Positions 43,640 through 56,928 of a stretch of DNA of 64,000 bases are shown here, piece by piece (position 1 is the first letter of the stretch; every line of letters starts with the position of its first letter). The stretch is taken from the NCBI GenBank assembly GCA_037013495.1, contig CM072802.1, positions 59,539,275 through 59,603,274 of the forward strand, read 5' to 3'. A program made the translations under genes and the position numbers. A model generated the notes under the pieces. The model searched no databases. It was given only the letters and a program-made list of their open reading frames with translations, and was not told the DNA's origin. The DNA comes from Hippophae tibetana. Taxonomy: Eukaryota > Streptophyta > Magnoliopsida > Rosales > Elaeagnaceae.

Positions 43640-46233
43640 AGCTCTCACTTATAAAAGGACCAAGGACTCACCATCTCTATTATGATATTCAATGGTGTGT
43701 GTGACAATGAGGTGAACCTTTGGTACTTATTGCATTCTTGAGTGTATCTTGTATAATCTTCCAACATGATGGGCCCATAATTTCCCTGTCTCATAATCCG
43801 ATGTGACAACCTCTTTTCTCCCGAATGGAAGTTATACTTCTCCTCATGTGCGTCAAATACCAATCTTTCAACTCTCTCCTTAACTATGCACAAGAGCCCC
43901 AATTTGAGTGCAATTTTTTTGTATAGCCTACCTACTTCGATCATGTATCGACCTAACTTGGCCTTGATTTCTCTTGAAAGCTTGCAATCCTTGGGATAGG
44001 TCTTCCTTTTATAGAAAGTTAGAAATCAAGGTGAACTATGGGTTGGTAGGAGTATCCATACACCCAACTATTCTTTCACCTTCCTCCAAAGTTGATTTTA
44101 CTAGGATCGTTACTGACACTACTCGGTTAAGCTTGGCCTCTCGTAAGGATGCTAAAGTTTCCAAAGTATTAGCATGGCCATTCTTAAATGTCCCCAAGAA
44201 CTAGTTAACCACTAGTGTGGAATCGCTATGTAAGGTGATTTTATCCGTCCCTAGTTTCTTTGAAGTCATTTCCCCAAATATAGCCGCCTCATATTCTACG
44301 ACATTATTATTTTCCTAGAAATCATGTTTGACCCTGTATTCAAAACATTTGTTGTCGTGATCAACTATGACTACCCTTAGTCCAGGACCATTGAAGTTGT
44401 GTGCTCCATCAATGAAAACCTTCCAGGTTGGCCTCTCTTTTTGGCTTACCTCACACATTTTCTTTTTCCTTTCACTACTGACGACCTTTGGCATCTCACT
44501 GAATTCAGCCACCGCTTGTCCCTTGATGGTTGTTCTAGCCATGTATTTAATTTCATATTCTTCTAATTCTATCACAATCTATGCCAACCTTCCAGCTACT
44601 TCTGGTATTGTCAGTATGCTTTTCAATGGTAGGGAGGTTAGTACTACCATTGTGTGTAAGCCAAAGTAGTGTGTGAGCTTTCGTGCACTAACTTTGAGGG
44701 AAATTCCAAATTTTCAAGGGTTAGGTATTTACTTTGAGCATTTTTTAGGATTTGAATGACGTAGTAGATAGGGTGCTAAACCTTGTCTCTTTCGGCTAGG
44801 AGTACGACACTACAACTCTGGAGGACCATTTACAAGTATAAATAAAGTGTTTCTCATGAGAGAGGGCTAACCAGGATAGGGGGTTGCTAATTTTTTTTAT
44901 TTCCTTGAAAGCTCTATTGTAGTCTTTGTCCCAAAAGGATGACGTGTTTTCTCTCAGCATCTTAAATAATGGAAAACAATTTTCCGTGCATTTAGAGATG
45001 AATCTATTTAGTGCCACTATTCTTCCATTAAATTGTTGGATTCCCTTCATGTTGGTAGGTGGCTTCATGTTGATCAAAGCTTATATCTTGTTAACGTTCT
45101 CCTCAATCCCTCAGACCGATACAAGGTACCAAAGAGTTTTCATGTAGCAACACCAAAGATACACTTCTTGGGGTTAAGTATCATACCATACCTTCATATT
45201 ACTAAAAATAAATCCTCTAGGTCTTTGACATGGTTCATGGATTGAGTTGATTTTACTACCATGTCATCCATATAAGCTTATAGGTTCTTCCCCAGCTAAT
45301 CTACTAATTGTTTTTTAACAAGACGTTGATATGTAGTGCCTGCATTTTTTAATATGAACGGTATCTTGGTATAACAGAAGGTCCTTTATTTCGTGGTGAA
45401 AGATGTGTATTCTTTATCTTTATGATGCATACTGAGTGTACCCATAATATGCATCTAAGAAACTTATCAACCTAAAACAAGCGGAAGTGTCTACCTGTTG
45501 ATCAATACTTAAAAAGGGAAAGCAATCTTTGGGACATGCTTCTTTTAAATCTGTAAAGGCCACACACATAAGGGTGATCCATATTCCTTTTTACCAACAT
45601 CATATTTGAAAACCATGGAGGATAACTTACCTCCCTTATAAACTCCGCTTCCCTAAGGAAGGTCACTTGATGCTTGATAACCTTGTTCTTTTCCTTCAGG
45701 AATTTTCTTTTTCTTTGTTGAATAGGTCTAGCCTCCGAATTGACATTTAGTTTGTGCGTTGTGACTTTTGGATCAATCCTAGACATATCTGCTAGATTCC
45801 TTAGGAATATTTTTGAGTTTTTATTGATGAAATGTAAGAGTTTCTCCTCCACCTCTTTCGTCAGACCCCCACTCAGTTTCAAGGGGTGGTTCTCACCCTT
45901 ACCCCTATTGGTAGATCTCTCATCTTATTTAGATTTATAAACCTCATCCGAATTTTTCCACCCTACCTTGTTTAAAAGAGACCCCTATGTGATTGCTACT
46001 TATGAGTGACCTTATTCATGGTAGCATTATAGTAGTTCTTGGCCTTCTCTTAGTCTCCCTTTTATCTCATCTAGGCTCTCATCAGTGTGGAAGTTGATTA
46101 GCTGATGAAATGTGGAAATAACTGCCCTTATTTTGTGTATCCATGGTCTGCCCAAGATGGTGTTATAGTGAGCTCGGACATCAATGATTCTGAAATTGGT
46201 CATCACTATCATTCATTTTTCCATGACAGGGAG
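43640..46233 (-). pseudogene. Decayed Tat-lineage Ty3 pol (PR-RT-RNaseH-IN)
   Basis: Reading down the minus strand: protease end with a YNTILGRPW segment (near 46160); RT N-part (45882-45502) with VNSEARPIQQRKRKF; RT palm with YMDDMVVKS near 45285-45255; RT connection (45077-44796) with NGRIVALNRFISK; RNase H N-part (44575-44315) with KGQAVAEF and a FIDGA motif; integrase zinc-binding part (43944-43645) ending in SPWSFYK just where the LTR-like segment begins. Numerous frameshifts and stops. The Athila LTR starts at 46234 inside the protease region, so the Athila copy inserted here, but the expected gag side is not found at 56929. Confidence 0.85.
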
Positions 46234-48340
46234 TGATAACTGTATTTTATATAGTTATTTTCATCTATTTTATTAATTATAATTGCTATGTTCTTGACAT
46301 TTTTGGTTAATTTTAGTTAAATAAATTAATATTTACCTTTTATGTGTTAAGAAATACATTTTTAATAAAATTACAAAATTTGAATCGAAACCGTACCTAA
46401 TTGCAATTTTATGTCCACAAATATAATTTCAAATAATAGAGTTCTTAATTGCAATTTATAAAAGTCGAAAATATAATTTAAATTAAAATCGGGCTTAATT
46501 TTAATTATTAAAAGTTTATAAAGTTAATTTAAATTAGAAAAGGGCTTAACTATAATTAAAGAAAGTTTAAAATATAATTTGAATTAAATTTGTGGGTCAA
46601 AATTCAATTAATAAAAATTTGAATTTCTACACAGGAGAAGAGCCACTCGCGACATTCACAACGCCCAACACACACCGCCCGATCATCCCATCAACGGTCA
46701 AGATTTGGCGCGTGAGATCCAGAAGTAACAAAAGCGATTGAGCCGGAATTCCTGAAGCACGAAGCTCGGCACACGTGGGGCCTACTGGCCGTGCAGGGTG
46801 GGACCCACATGTCGGCTGCGCAAAATTTCCCGGAGGTGCATCGCTCACCGTTGGATCAGTTGAACGGTCTAGATTGAAGTGCGTGGAACCAAGCTGTCGC
46901 GTGCCGAGCCACTCGTCTACAAATCCTGTGTGACGTGGTTCATCCAAGCAGCGTGCACCCTCGCGTTTCAAAGAAAAATAAACAGCCATGTGTCTCCTAA
47001 ATATTCCAACCAATAACATGACGACACGTCGCACGTATTTGGTAAAATAAAAACGCAGAAACGACGCCCACTTCCAGCGCGAGGAAATCTCGTGCGTTGC
47101 AGTCAATCTGATCCCCATGTGCCCGGCCTGCCCGTCCAATGAAAATCTGCCACGTGTCTCTGTATTTCTCTTAGCCAATCACATGGCGACACGTGGCATG
47201 TGTAAAAAAGAAAAAAATCAAAAACGCGCAGAATGGTTTTCACGCGTGTTGTTATTTTAATTCCCCCATTCATTTTTGTCCCCTACTGATAAAAAAAAAA
47301 GAATAATTGGAAAGTGGGGATATATTTTGTACGCGAAAATCATTTTGGAGTTTTGGTTTTTTTTTAGTTTCAGTTTTTCTTTCATTTTTTCAGCTCGCAG
47401 TTCTTGTTTATTTTCTTTCTCTCTTGAACATTTTTCATTTTTCTCTCTGCGTGTTTGGTTTAAACATGAAGAACGTTTTATTTTTGAAATTTTGTGTTGT
47501 ATTATCTTAGGGAAATTACATAGGAAGAAAACGACGAAGAAAAAGGAAAGGGAAGAAATTATTTTTTGAGGAATCGTGAAAGAGTTTCTCCTAACCTATT
47601 TTCTTTTAATTTTTGTTTCTTTTCAATGTTTTATGTTTGTGGTGTTGTAATTTTAATTTTTGCTATGAACTAATTTATTTGTTCTAGGATTGTAGTGTAG
47701 CGTAAATTATGAAACTTGAATTAATTATTTTTGAATGATTTATGGAACTGTTTTAAGTTGTTTATTTTATCTGTGTTTAATGTTTTTTTTAATTATCGGA
47801 AGATTAATTAACTGATATGTGACACTTAAATAAACTTGAAAAAGGAATTTTTGTGTGTTGCTCTTGATAAAATAACGTATATACATAAGAGATAGAAATA
47901 TACTTTTATTGTATGTGTAACTGTTTGAGAACTCAAAACTTAATAAATCTGGTTGAATTTAATTCTCATAGGAATATAGTGAATCATTTTAACTAGATGT
48001 GTCTGTATGGAGCTTGAAAGAGATATATGGATAAATTAGGAGATCTTGGTTAACAACTTAAAAATGAGAACATAAATCAAGAGAGAATAAAATATTCAAG
48101 TGAATTAATTTGGGTAAACTGCAATCCTAGAATTTTCATAAAAACTGTTAAAAAGAAAAATTATTAGTTAAGTCAAACGGCATCAAATTATTGATTGTTT
48201 GGATAAAATCAGGTTTAAATAATTTTAGTAATTAATGAAAGTTGGTAACAATTTTCTGTGGGAACGATAATTTACTTATCATATTATTACTTGTGATCGT
48301 GTATACTTGCACGATTTAATGTTTTTAAAATAAGACAACA
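46234..48340 (+). repeat. Left LTR of the Athila element
   Basis: TGATAAC...GACAACA, 2107 bp. The GC-richer U3 part (46630-47240) carries CACGTG at about 46776, 47152 and 47195. The minus-strand frame 46627-47178 spans this patch but has no motif and is not kept intact in the right LTR. Confidence 0.85.
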
Positions 48341-48346
48341 AGTTTT

Positions 48347-48365
48347 TGGCGCTGTTCCCGGGGGA
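48347..48365 (+). other. Primer-binding site, tRNA-Asp type with two mismatches
   Basis: TGGCGCTGTTCCCGGGGGA compares with TGGCGCCGTTGCCGGGGA in the LARD. It starts seven bases after the LTR. Confidence 0.75.
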
Positions 48366-48600
48366 TTGTTTAACTATTTTCATTGTTGATCTTAATACCC
48401 ATTAATCTGATTTTAGTTCAAAAATAAAAAAAATAAAAAAATAAAAAAAAATATTTGGTTTTATTGCTTACTGTTATTTTCTTAGATTTGTGTGTTTATT
48501 TATGTGTTTATTTATGTTTTTATTTTTATTTTTATTTTTATTGTATTAGATTTATTTATTTATTATTTTTATTAGATTTTTGGATTAAGTTGAACGTTGT

Positions 48601-50051
48601 ATGCGACGCATAAGAAATCTTGACATAGTTCCTTTAGATCTAGAAATCCATAGAACTATTTTGAACTTAAAGAAAAATAATAAACAAGATACCTTAGAAT
48701 ATCTAGTTATGGATCATGAAATTCCAGAAGATCCTTAAGAGATTATGCAGTGCCTATGGTTGGCGGCATTTATTCAAGCATAAGAAGACCATCAATTCAA
48801 GCTAATAATTTTGAAATTAAGCCTGCAATAATTCATATGATTTAAACTTCGGTTCAATTTGGAGGTTTACCCTATGATGATCCAAACTCCCATATTGCAA
48901 ATTTTCTAGAGATTTGTGACACTTTTAGGCATAATGGAGTCACTGATGATGCTATTCGGTTGATACTTTTTCCTTTTTCACTTAGGGAAAAGGCTAAAAA
49001 TTGGTTGAATTCATTACCATATGGATCTATCACTACTTGGGAGGATTTGGCGCAAAAACATTTGGCCAAATATTTTCCTCCGGAAAAGACTGCACGGATG
49101 AGGAATGAAATCACCACTTTCATGCAGTTCGACTCAGAGTCATTATATGAAGCTTGGGAGAGGTATAAAGAGCTACTTAGAAGATGTCCTCACCACGGAT
49201 TACCGAAGTGGCTTCTAGTTCAAACATTTTATAATAGTTTGATGGGTCAAACTAGAAACATGATTGACGTTGCAGCAGGTGGTGCTCTAATGGGGAAATC
49301 AATTGATGAAGCCTACAACTTATTAGGGTAAATGGCTTCAAATAGCTATGAGTGGCCATCAAAGAGGATGTTGCCTAAAAAAGCAGTTGGAATTCATGAG
49401 ATTGATGCTATGACTGCTTTAACTGCACAAGTGTCCGCTTTGGTGAAAAATATGGATACTATGGGTGTCCACTCTATTCAGAATCCTTTTGTTGCATGTG
49501 AAATTTGCAATGGAAATCATGCTAGTGAGAGATGTCCTCACAACTCTGAATCTGTCAATTTTGTTTCCAATTATAATAGGAATCAAAACAATCCCTATTC
49601 CAACACTTACAATCCAGGGTGGAAGAATCACCCAATTTTTTCTTGGAGTAATAATCAAGGTCAATCATCTTCTATGAAGCCCACTCATCTTCCAGGTTTT
49701 AATAATCAAATCCCACAACAAGAGAGAAAGCCTTCATTGGAAGATATGTTTGCTCAATACATGGCTAAGAATGAGACTATTCTCCAGAATCAAGCAACGT
49801 CTATTAGAAATCTTGAAGTTCAATTGGGTCAACTAGCTACTGCTATCAACAACCGCCATCAAGGAGCTTTACCTAGTGATACCGAAGTCAATCCAAAAAG
49901 GGAAGGAAAAGAGCATTGTAAAGGAGTTACATTGAGAAGTGGAAAAGAGTTAGAAGAAATACACAAGCTCATTTCTCCGCCAACTCTTATTGTTGAAGCT
50001 ATTGACCCAGAAAAACAAGAGAAAGCTAATGAGAGGGTCGAAGAGAATTAA
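48601..50051 (+). pseudogene. Athila gag
   Basis: Starts at an ATG (MRRIRNLDIVPLDLEIH) and changes frame near 48735. From about 48828 the frame is the same as pol. Domains: retrotransposon gag core with [15 protein letters not shown] and [23 protein letters not shown] at 49329-49331 before MASNSYEW; zinc knuckle C-x2-C-x4-H-x4-C (CEICNGNHASERC, near 49498); a Q/N-rich tail with LEVQLGQLA and GVTLRSGKEL. A TAA at 50049-50051 separates it from pol and may be the natural gag stop or another mutation. Confidence 0.85.
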
Positions 50052-53000
50052 TTAACAGAGAATCCTGTAAAAAAACCATTTTTAGATAATCTCAAGCCTT
50101 ATAATCCACGAATTCCATTTCCTCAGCGCTTCCACAAGAAAAAGTTGGATAAACAGTTCTCCAAGTTTCTTGAAGTATTTAAGAAACTTCATATTAACAT
50201 TCCTTTTGCTGATGCCTTGGAGCAAATGCCCAGTTATGTGAAATTTATGAAAGACATTTTGTCTAAGAAGAGAAGGTTAGGTGATTTTGAGACAGTTGCT
50301 CTCACAGAGGAGTATAGTGTCATCCTTCAGAAGAAGCTACCACCTAAGCTTAAAGATCCAGGAAGTTTTACCATTCCTTGTACTATTGGTGAGAAATATT
50401 TTGGTAGAGCTCTGTGCGATCTGGGTGCAAGCATTAATTTGATGCCACTATCCATCTATCAGAGACTTGGATTAGGAGAAGCACAACCGACCACTGTGAC
50501 TCTTCAACTTGCAGATAGGTCTTTGAAACACCCAAGAGGCATTATAGAGGATGTGCTTGTCAAGGTTGACAAGTTTATCTTTCCTGTAGATTTCATAATT
50601 CTTGACATGGAGGAAGATAAAGAGATTCCTATTATTCTGGGGAGACCATTTTTAGCAATTGGTAGGACTTTGATTGATTTTCAAAAAGGAGAGCTCACCA
50701 TGAGAGTTCAAGACCAAGAGGTAACTTTCAATGTCTTTAAAGCTATGAAATTTCCAAAAGAATCTGATGATTGCTTTAGAGTTGACATGGTGAATGCGTT
50801 AGTTGAAAGCAATTTCAGGGAAAACTTGAGTACTGATGCTTTGGAACTTGCACTTATGAATGACAATATTATTGATAACTTTGATTCTCTTGAATATCTC
50901 AAGTTATTTGAAGCATCTCCACAACTCTTTAGTCCTCAAGCTGAAGAAGAGGCATCACAAGTTGTAACATCGTCTAAGTTTACCTATGTGAAGCCATCTA
51001 TGGAACAAAAACCACTATTAGAGCTTAAGCCATTGCCTAACCATTTAAGGTATGCTTATTTGGGTGAAATGTCTACCATGCCTGTGATTATTTCAGCATC
51101 TCTAGATGAAGATCAAGAAAAGAAATTGTTAAGAGTGTTGAGAAATTACAAGTTGGCATTAGGGTGGTCTATAGCTGACATTAAAGGAATTAGCCCTTCA
51201 CTATGCATGCACAGAATCTTGTTTGAGGAAGATTTCAAGCCTACTATTGAGCATCAACGTCGTTTGAATCCAATCATAAATGAGGTAGTAAAAGATGAGA
51301 TCATTAAGTGGTTAGATGCAGGTATTATCTATCCTATTTCAGATAGCTCTTGGGTCAGCCCAATTCATTGTGTTCCGAAGAAAGGAGGAATTACAGTGGA
51401 GGCTAATAGCAACAATGAGCTGATTCCCACAAGGAAAGTGACGGGTTGGCGAGTATGCATGGATTATCGGAAGCTCAACAAGGCCACTTGAAAGGATCAT
51501 TTTCCTCTTCCATTTATTGACCAAATGCTAGACAGATTGGCAGGACATTCTTTCTATTATTTCTTGGATGGATATTCAGGATACAACCAAATTGCTATCG
51601 CGCCTGAGGATCAAGAGAATACCACTTTCACTTGTCCATATGGAACTTTTGCTTTCCGAAGAATGCCGTTTGGACTTTGCAATGCCCCAGCCACTTTTCA
51701 AAGGTGTATGATGGCTATCTTCTCAAACATGGTGGAAATTTTCATTGAGATATTTATGGATGACTTCTCAGTGTTTGGAGATTCATTTGATATGTGCTTG
51801 CATAACCTTTCTTTGGTCTTACAAAAATGCGAAGAAACAAACTTGGTTTTAAATTGGGAAAAGTGCCACTTCATGGTAGAAGAAGGTGTTGTTCTCGGCC
51901 ATCTAATTTCATCAAAGGGAATTGAAGTGGATAGGGAAATGATTGAAACCATTGAGAAACTACTGCCTCCAACATTGGTGAAAGGAATTAGAAGTTTTCT
52001 TGGTCATGTAGGATTCTATAGGCGATTCATAAAGGATTTTTCCAAGATATCTAAGCCTCTTTGCAACCTTTTGGAGAAAGATACAAAATTCACATTTGAC
52101 GAAGATTGTTTTGAAGCTTTCCGGATTTTGAAAGAAAAGTTTATCATGGCTCCCATCATTACTGCACCAGATTGGAATCTACCTTTCGAGCTCATGTGTG
52201 ATGCCAATGATTTTGCGGTAGGAGCTGTTTTAGGACAACGAAAAAAGAGAGTTTTCCATGCCATATACTATGCCAGGAAAACTTTGACCGAAGCTCAACT
52301 GAATTATGCTACCACTGAAAAAGAATTACTTGCTGTTGTATATGCTTTTGAAAAGTTCCGATCCTACCTAATCGACACTAAGGTAACAGTGTATACGGAT
52401 CATTCTACTATAAAATATCTTATGGCTAAGAAAGATGCAAAACCGAGGTTGATTAGATGGATCCTCCTACTGCAAGAATTTGATTTGGAGATCAAGGATA
52501 AGAAAGGAACCAAAAATCAAGTGGCTGATCATCTATCAAGATTGGAGAATAATGATAGAGCCATGGACAAGACTATCATTGGTGAGACTTTTCCTGATGA
52601 TAAACTATTTTCCTTTGATCATAGAAGTGTGCCATGGTACGCAGACTATGTTAATTATATCGTAAGCAATGTGCTCCCACCTGAAATATTTTTCCAACAG
52701 AAGAAAAAATTCTTACACGATGTTAAGTACTATTTATGGGATGAGCCTTACTTGTTTAAGCATTGTGCAGATCAAATTATCAGAAGGTGTGTCCCAAAGG
52801 AAGAAATTGAAAATATACTTAAACATTGTCATTCTTCAGCCTATGGGGGCCATTTTGGAAGAGAAAGAACAGCGGCTAAGGTTCTTCAATCTGGTTTTTA
52901 CTGGCCAAATCTGTTTAAAGATGCACATTTCTTTGTCTCACAATGTGACATGTGCCAAAGAATTGGTAACATTTCTAAGAAACACGAGATGCCTCTAAAT

Positions 53001-54017
53001 AACATTCTTGAGGTAGAAATATTTGATGTTTGTGGAATTGATTTCATGGGGCCTTTTATCTCTTCCTACAACAACCTCTACATTTTGGTTGCTGTGGATT
53101 ATGTTTCTAAGTGGGTAGAAGCAATTCCCTTGCCTACCAATGATTCCAAAGTGGTGTTGAATTTTCTAAAGAAAAACATTTTTACTCGTTTTGGCACCCC
53201 AAGGGCAATCATAAGCGATGGGGGAACTCATTTTTGCAACAAATCTTTTGAAACCCTCCTTGCCAAATACGGTGTCACTCACAAGATCGCGACTGCTTAC
53301 CATCCTCAAAAAAATGGACAAGTTGAGATATCAAATATAGAGGGGAAGAGGATTTTGAAGAAGACGGTAAATCCTTCAATGAAGGATTGGTCTAAGAGGT
53401 TGGATGATGCACTCTAGGCATACCGAACAGCATATAAGACACCCATTGGGATATCCCCATATTAGTTAGTGTTTGGGAAAGCTTGTCATCTCCCGGTTGA
53501 TTTAGAATACCATGCGTATTGGGCTATCAAGAATTTAAATTTTGATTTAGGATCCGCTGGCGAAAAACGTCTCCTACAACTCAATGAGATGGATGAGATT
53601 CGTTTATACGCATATGAAAATGCTGAGATTTATAAGGAAAAGACGAAGAGGTGGCATGACAACAAAATCTTGCATCGACACTTTGAACCAGGACAGAAAG
53701 TATTGCTCTTCAATTCTCGTTTGAAGTTCTTCTCAAGAAAACTAAAATCTAAGTGGTCAGGGCCTTTTATTATTACCAAAGTACACCTCTATGGGGCTGT
53801 TGAGATTAAAGGTGAAGAATCACAAAATACTTTCCAAGTGAACGAGCAAAGACTCAAACATTATTGGGGGGTGACATTGATCGTCAAAAGTCCACCATTT
53901 TTTTATCTGATCCAACCTAAAGCAAGGAAAAAGGTAGTCAAGCTGATGACTCTAAATCAAGCGCTTCTTGGGAGGCAACCCATGTGTTTTAGTTTTTATT
54001 TATTTATTGTATTTTAG
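50052..54017 (+). pseudogene. Athila pol (PR-RT-RNaseH-IN), one frame with three nonsense codons
   Basis: Domains in order: protease with catalytic CDLGAS (about 50418) and ILGRPFLA; RT with [12 protein letters not shown] and FMDDFSVFG (about 51756-51782); RNase H with TDHST...DHLSRLE (to about 52548); integrase zinc finger H-x-H-C type near 52820-52960 ([20 protein letters not shown]); integrase core with GIDFMGPF and SDGGTHF and the GQVEISN segment; C-part with FGKACHLPVDLEYHAYWAIK, diagnostic of Athila. The frame is continuous but for TGA 51489-51491, TAG 53415-53417 and TAG 53463-53465. Catalytic residues look intact, so inactivation is by point mutation. Confidence 0.9.
53957..53983 (+). 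other. Post-pol motif, Athila copy
   Basis: CAAGCGCTTCTTGGGAGGCAACCCATG near the end of the pol frame; counterpart of 5370-5404 and 39408-39433. Confidence 0.65.
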
Positions 54018-54171
54018 AACATGTATTAGTTTCATATTTCTTCATTCTGTTATTTTGTTTTGATAAGTGCAAATCGGAGGAGGTAAAACAATTTTGGATT
54101 TCAACCTCACAAGTCAACTCACCATTCAGGGAAGTTTCTTTTAACACATCTCCTTTGTTCTTTAATTTCCA

Positions 54172-54206
54172 CACATTGAGGTCAATGTGCATATTAAGTT
54201 TGGGGG
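54172..54206 (+). other. Hairpin plus G-run motif, Athila copy
   Basis: CACATTG (54172-54178)/CAATGTG (54183-54189) around AGGT, then AAGTTTGGGGGTGTTG. Relative to the LARD copy the outer pair is C-G instead of T-A, changed on both arms. Confidence 0.65.
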
Positions 54207-54711
54207 TGTTGAGATTAAACTTATTGGAAATAGTGCTTGATATTGCTGCTTGTCTAGCTTTGTTTGTTTGGTTGATCGAACATTAGAAGACATTTTGCAT
54301 TTAATAGTGATCTAATTTTTGATATTTTATTTCTTTATTTTAAATAATGCATAACTCCTTGAAAAATTTCAATATTCTCTAAGCGATCAATAATTTTTAT
54401 GCATGTTTCATTTTTACAAGAATAAATATTTATGAGCACTAGTCTTGATTTTTGAGTTGCTATGATAATTTAGAGAAGGTTTATGCGAGTATGAAATTCG
54501 ATTGATATTTGTGGGTCACAATTTTTAGAATTTGTTTGATTTTCTCTCGAGGCGAAATTATAGATAACATTTAACTAAAAAAATGAGTTAGGCCATCTTT
54601 GGATCGTTTGAGCCTTTCTATCTACCTTCACATGCTTTATCAATAGTATACTCTTTTGAGCTTCAAAGTTTATATATATATTTTTATTTCATTTCAAAAG
54701 CCTACTTTAAA

Positions 54712-54766
<55 letters not shown>

Positions 54767-54774
54767 TGTGTGTG
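54712..54774. repeat. (TA)n(TG)n microsatellite
   Basis: About ten TA followed by about twenty TG units with one interruption. Confidence 0.95.
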
Positions 54775-55091
54775 TAGATATATCTATTTTTCTTATCTCA
54801 CTAACATGTGACAATTGTAGTAAATATTTATTGATATATCAGAAAAAAAAAGAGGATACTAAAAAAAAATAGATTCTGAAAAGAAAAACAAAAAAAAATG
54901 GTCATTGTATGGGATGTTAAATCCCAAATTGGGAAGTATTTATTGTGATACTAGACGGTATCTTGTTTCAATCCTAAAATGATGTGTTTAGGAAAAATTG
55001 AGCTAAATATTATCCTTCATCCTACCTTTACCTAAGCCATACATTATAAACGTATTAAAGTCCTAATGATTTTTGGTTGTGTTTGTCTACA

Positions 55092-56928
55092 TTAGAAAAG
55101 GGCTTAACTATAATTAAAGAAAGTTTAAAATGTAATTTGAATTAAATTTGTGGGTCAAAATTCAATTAATAAAAAGTTGAATTTCTGCGCAGGAAAAAAG
55201 CCACTCGCGACATTCACAATGCTCAACACACACCGCTCGATCATCCCATCAATAGTAAAGATTTGGCGCGTGAGATCCAGACGCAACAAAAGTGATTGGG
55301 CCAGAATTCCTGAAGCACATAGCTCGGCACACGTGGGGCCCACTGGCCACGTAGACTGACGTGCAGGGTGGGACCCACATGTCGGCTGCACAGAATTTCC
55401 CTCAGGCGCATCGCTCACCGTTGGATCAGTTGAACGGTCTAGATTGAAGCGCGTGGAACCAAGCTATCGCACACCGAGCCGCTCGTCTACAAATCCTATG
55501 TGACGTGGTTCATCCAAGCAGCGTGCACCCTAGCGTTTCAACGAAAAATAAACACCCATGTGTCTCCTAAATATTCCAGCCAATAACATGACGACACGTG
55601 GCACGTATTTGGTAAAATAAAAACGCAGATACGGCGCCCACTTCCAACCGTTAACACGTTCCAGCGCGAGGAAATCTCGTGCGTTGCAGTCCATCTGATC
55701 CCCATGTGCCCGGCCTTCCCGTCCAATGAAAAGCTGCCACGTGTCTCTGTATTTCTCGCAGCCAATCACATGGCGACACGTGGCATGCGTAAAAAAGAAA
55801 AAAAATCAGAAACACGCAGAATGGTTTTCACGCGTGTTGTTATTTTAATTCCCCTATTCATTTTTGTCCCCCACTGATAAAAAAAAAGAATAATTGGAAA
55901 GTGGGGATATATTTTGTACGCGAAAATCATTTTGGAGTTTTTCTTTTTTTTTAGTTTCAGTTTTTCTTTCATTTTTTCAGCTCGTAGTTCTTGTTTATTT
56001 TCTTTCTCTCTTGAACATTTTTCATTTTCCTCTCTGCGTGTTTGGTTTAAACACGCAGAACGTTTTATTTTTGACATTTTGTGTTGTATTATCTTAAGGA
56101 AATTACAGAGGAAGAAGACGACGAAGAAAAAGGAAATGAAAGAAATTATTTTTTGAGGAATCGTGAAAGAGTTTCTCCTAACCTATTTTCTTTTAATTTT
56201 TGTTTCTCTGCAATGTTTTATGTTTGTGGTGTTGTAATTTTAATTTCTACTATGAACTAATTTATTTGTTCTAGGATTGCAGTGTAGCGTAAATTATGAA
56301 ACTTGAATTAATTATTTTTGAATGATTTATGGAACTTTTTTAAGTTGTTTATTTTATCTGTGTTTAATGTTTTTTTTAATTATCGAAAGATTAATTAACT
56401 AATATGTGACACTTAAATAAACTTGAAAAATGAATTTTTGTGTGTTGCTCTTGATAAAATAACGTATATACATAAGGGATAGAAATATACTTTTATTGTA
56501 TGTGTAACTGTTTGAGAACTCAAAACTTAATAAATCTGGTTCAATTTAATTCTCATAGGAATATAGTGAATCGTTTTAACTAGATGTGTGTGTATGGAGC
56601 TTGAAAGAGATATATGGATAAATTAGGAGTTCTTGGTTAACAACTTAAAACATGAGAACATAAATCAAGAGAGAATAAAATATTCAAGTGAATTAATTTG
56701 GGTAAACTGCAATCCTAGAATTTTCATAAAAACTGTTAAAAAGAAAAATTATTAGTTAAGTCAAACTGCATCAAATTATTGATTGTTTGGATGAAATCAG
56801 GTTTAAATAATTTTAGTAATTAACGAAAGTTGGTAACAATTCTCTATGGGAACGATAATTTACTTATCATATTATTACTTGTGACCGTGTATACTTGCAC
56901 GATTTAATGTTCTTAAAATAAGACAAGA
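55092..56928 (+). repeat. Right LTR of the Athila element, 5'-truncated
   Basis: Matches the left LTR from about 46530 to its end with a few percent substitutions and some small indels (for example extra bases near 55350 and 55650). The first 300 bp (46234-46530) have no counterpart; upstream sequence is element tail. Ends GACAAGA where the left LTR has GACAACA. CACGTG at about 55329, 55597, 55738 and 55778. Confidence 0.85.

Larger units (their letters stand above)
46234..56928 (+). mobile_element. Athila-lineage Ty3 element with both LTRs, gag-pol broken by stops
   Basis: The left LTR is 46234-48340, the right LTR 55092-56928 and truncated. A tRNA-Asp-like primer site follows the left LTR. 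Gag-pol occupies 48601-54017 and the characteristic Athila tail 54018-55091. No convincing target duplication: GGGAG is on the left and GTAGC on the right, and the right flank is a different repeat. The element or its flank has therefore been rearranged after insertion. Confidence 0.85.

Noticed and set aside
46627-47178. 183-codon minus-strand frame in the Athila LTR
   Set aside because: It is broken in the right LTR copy (55155-55769), and codon pattern and motifs do not support a gene.
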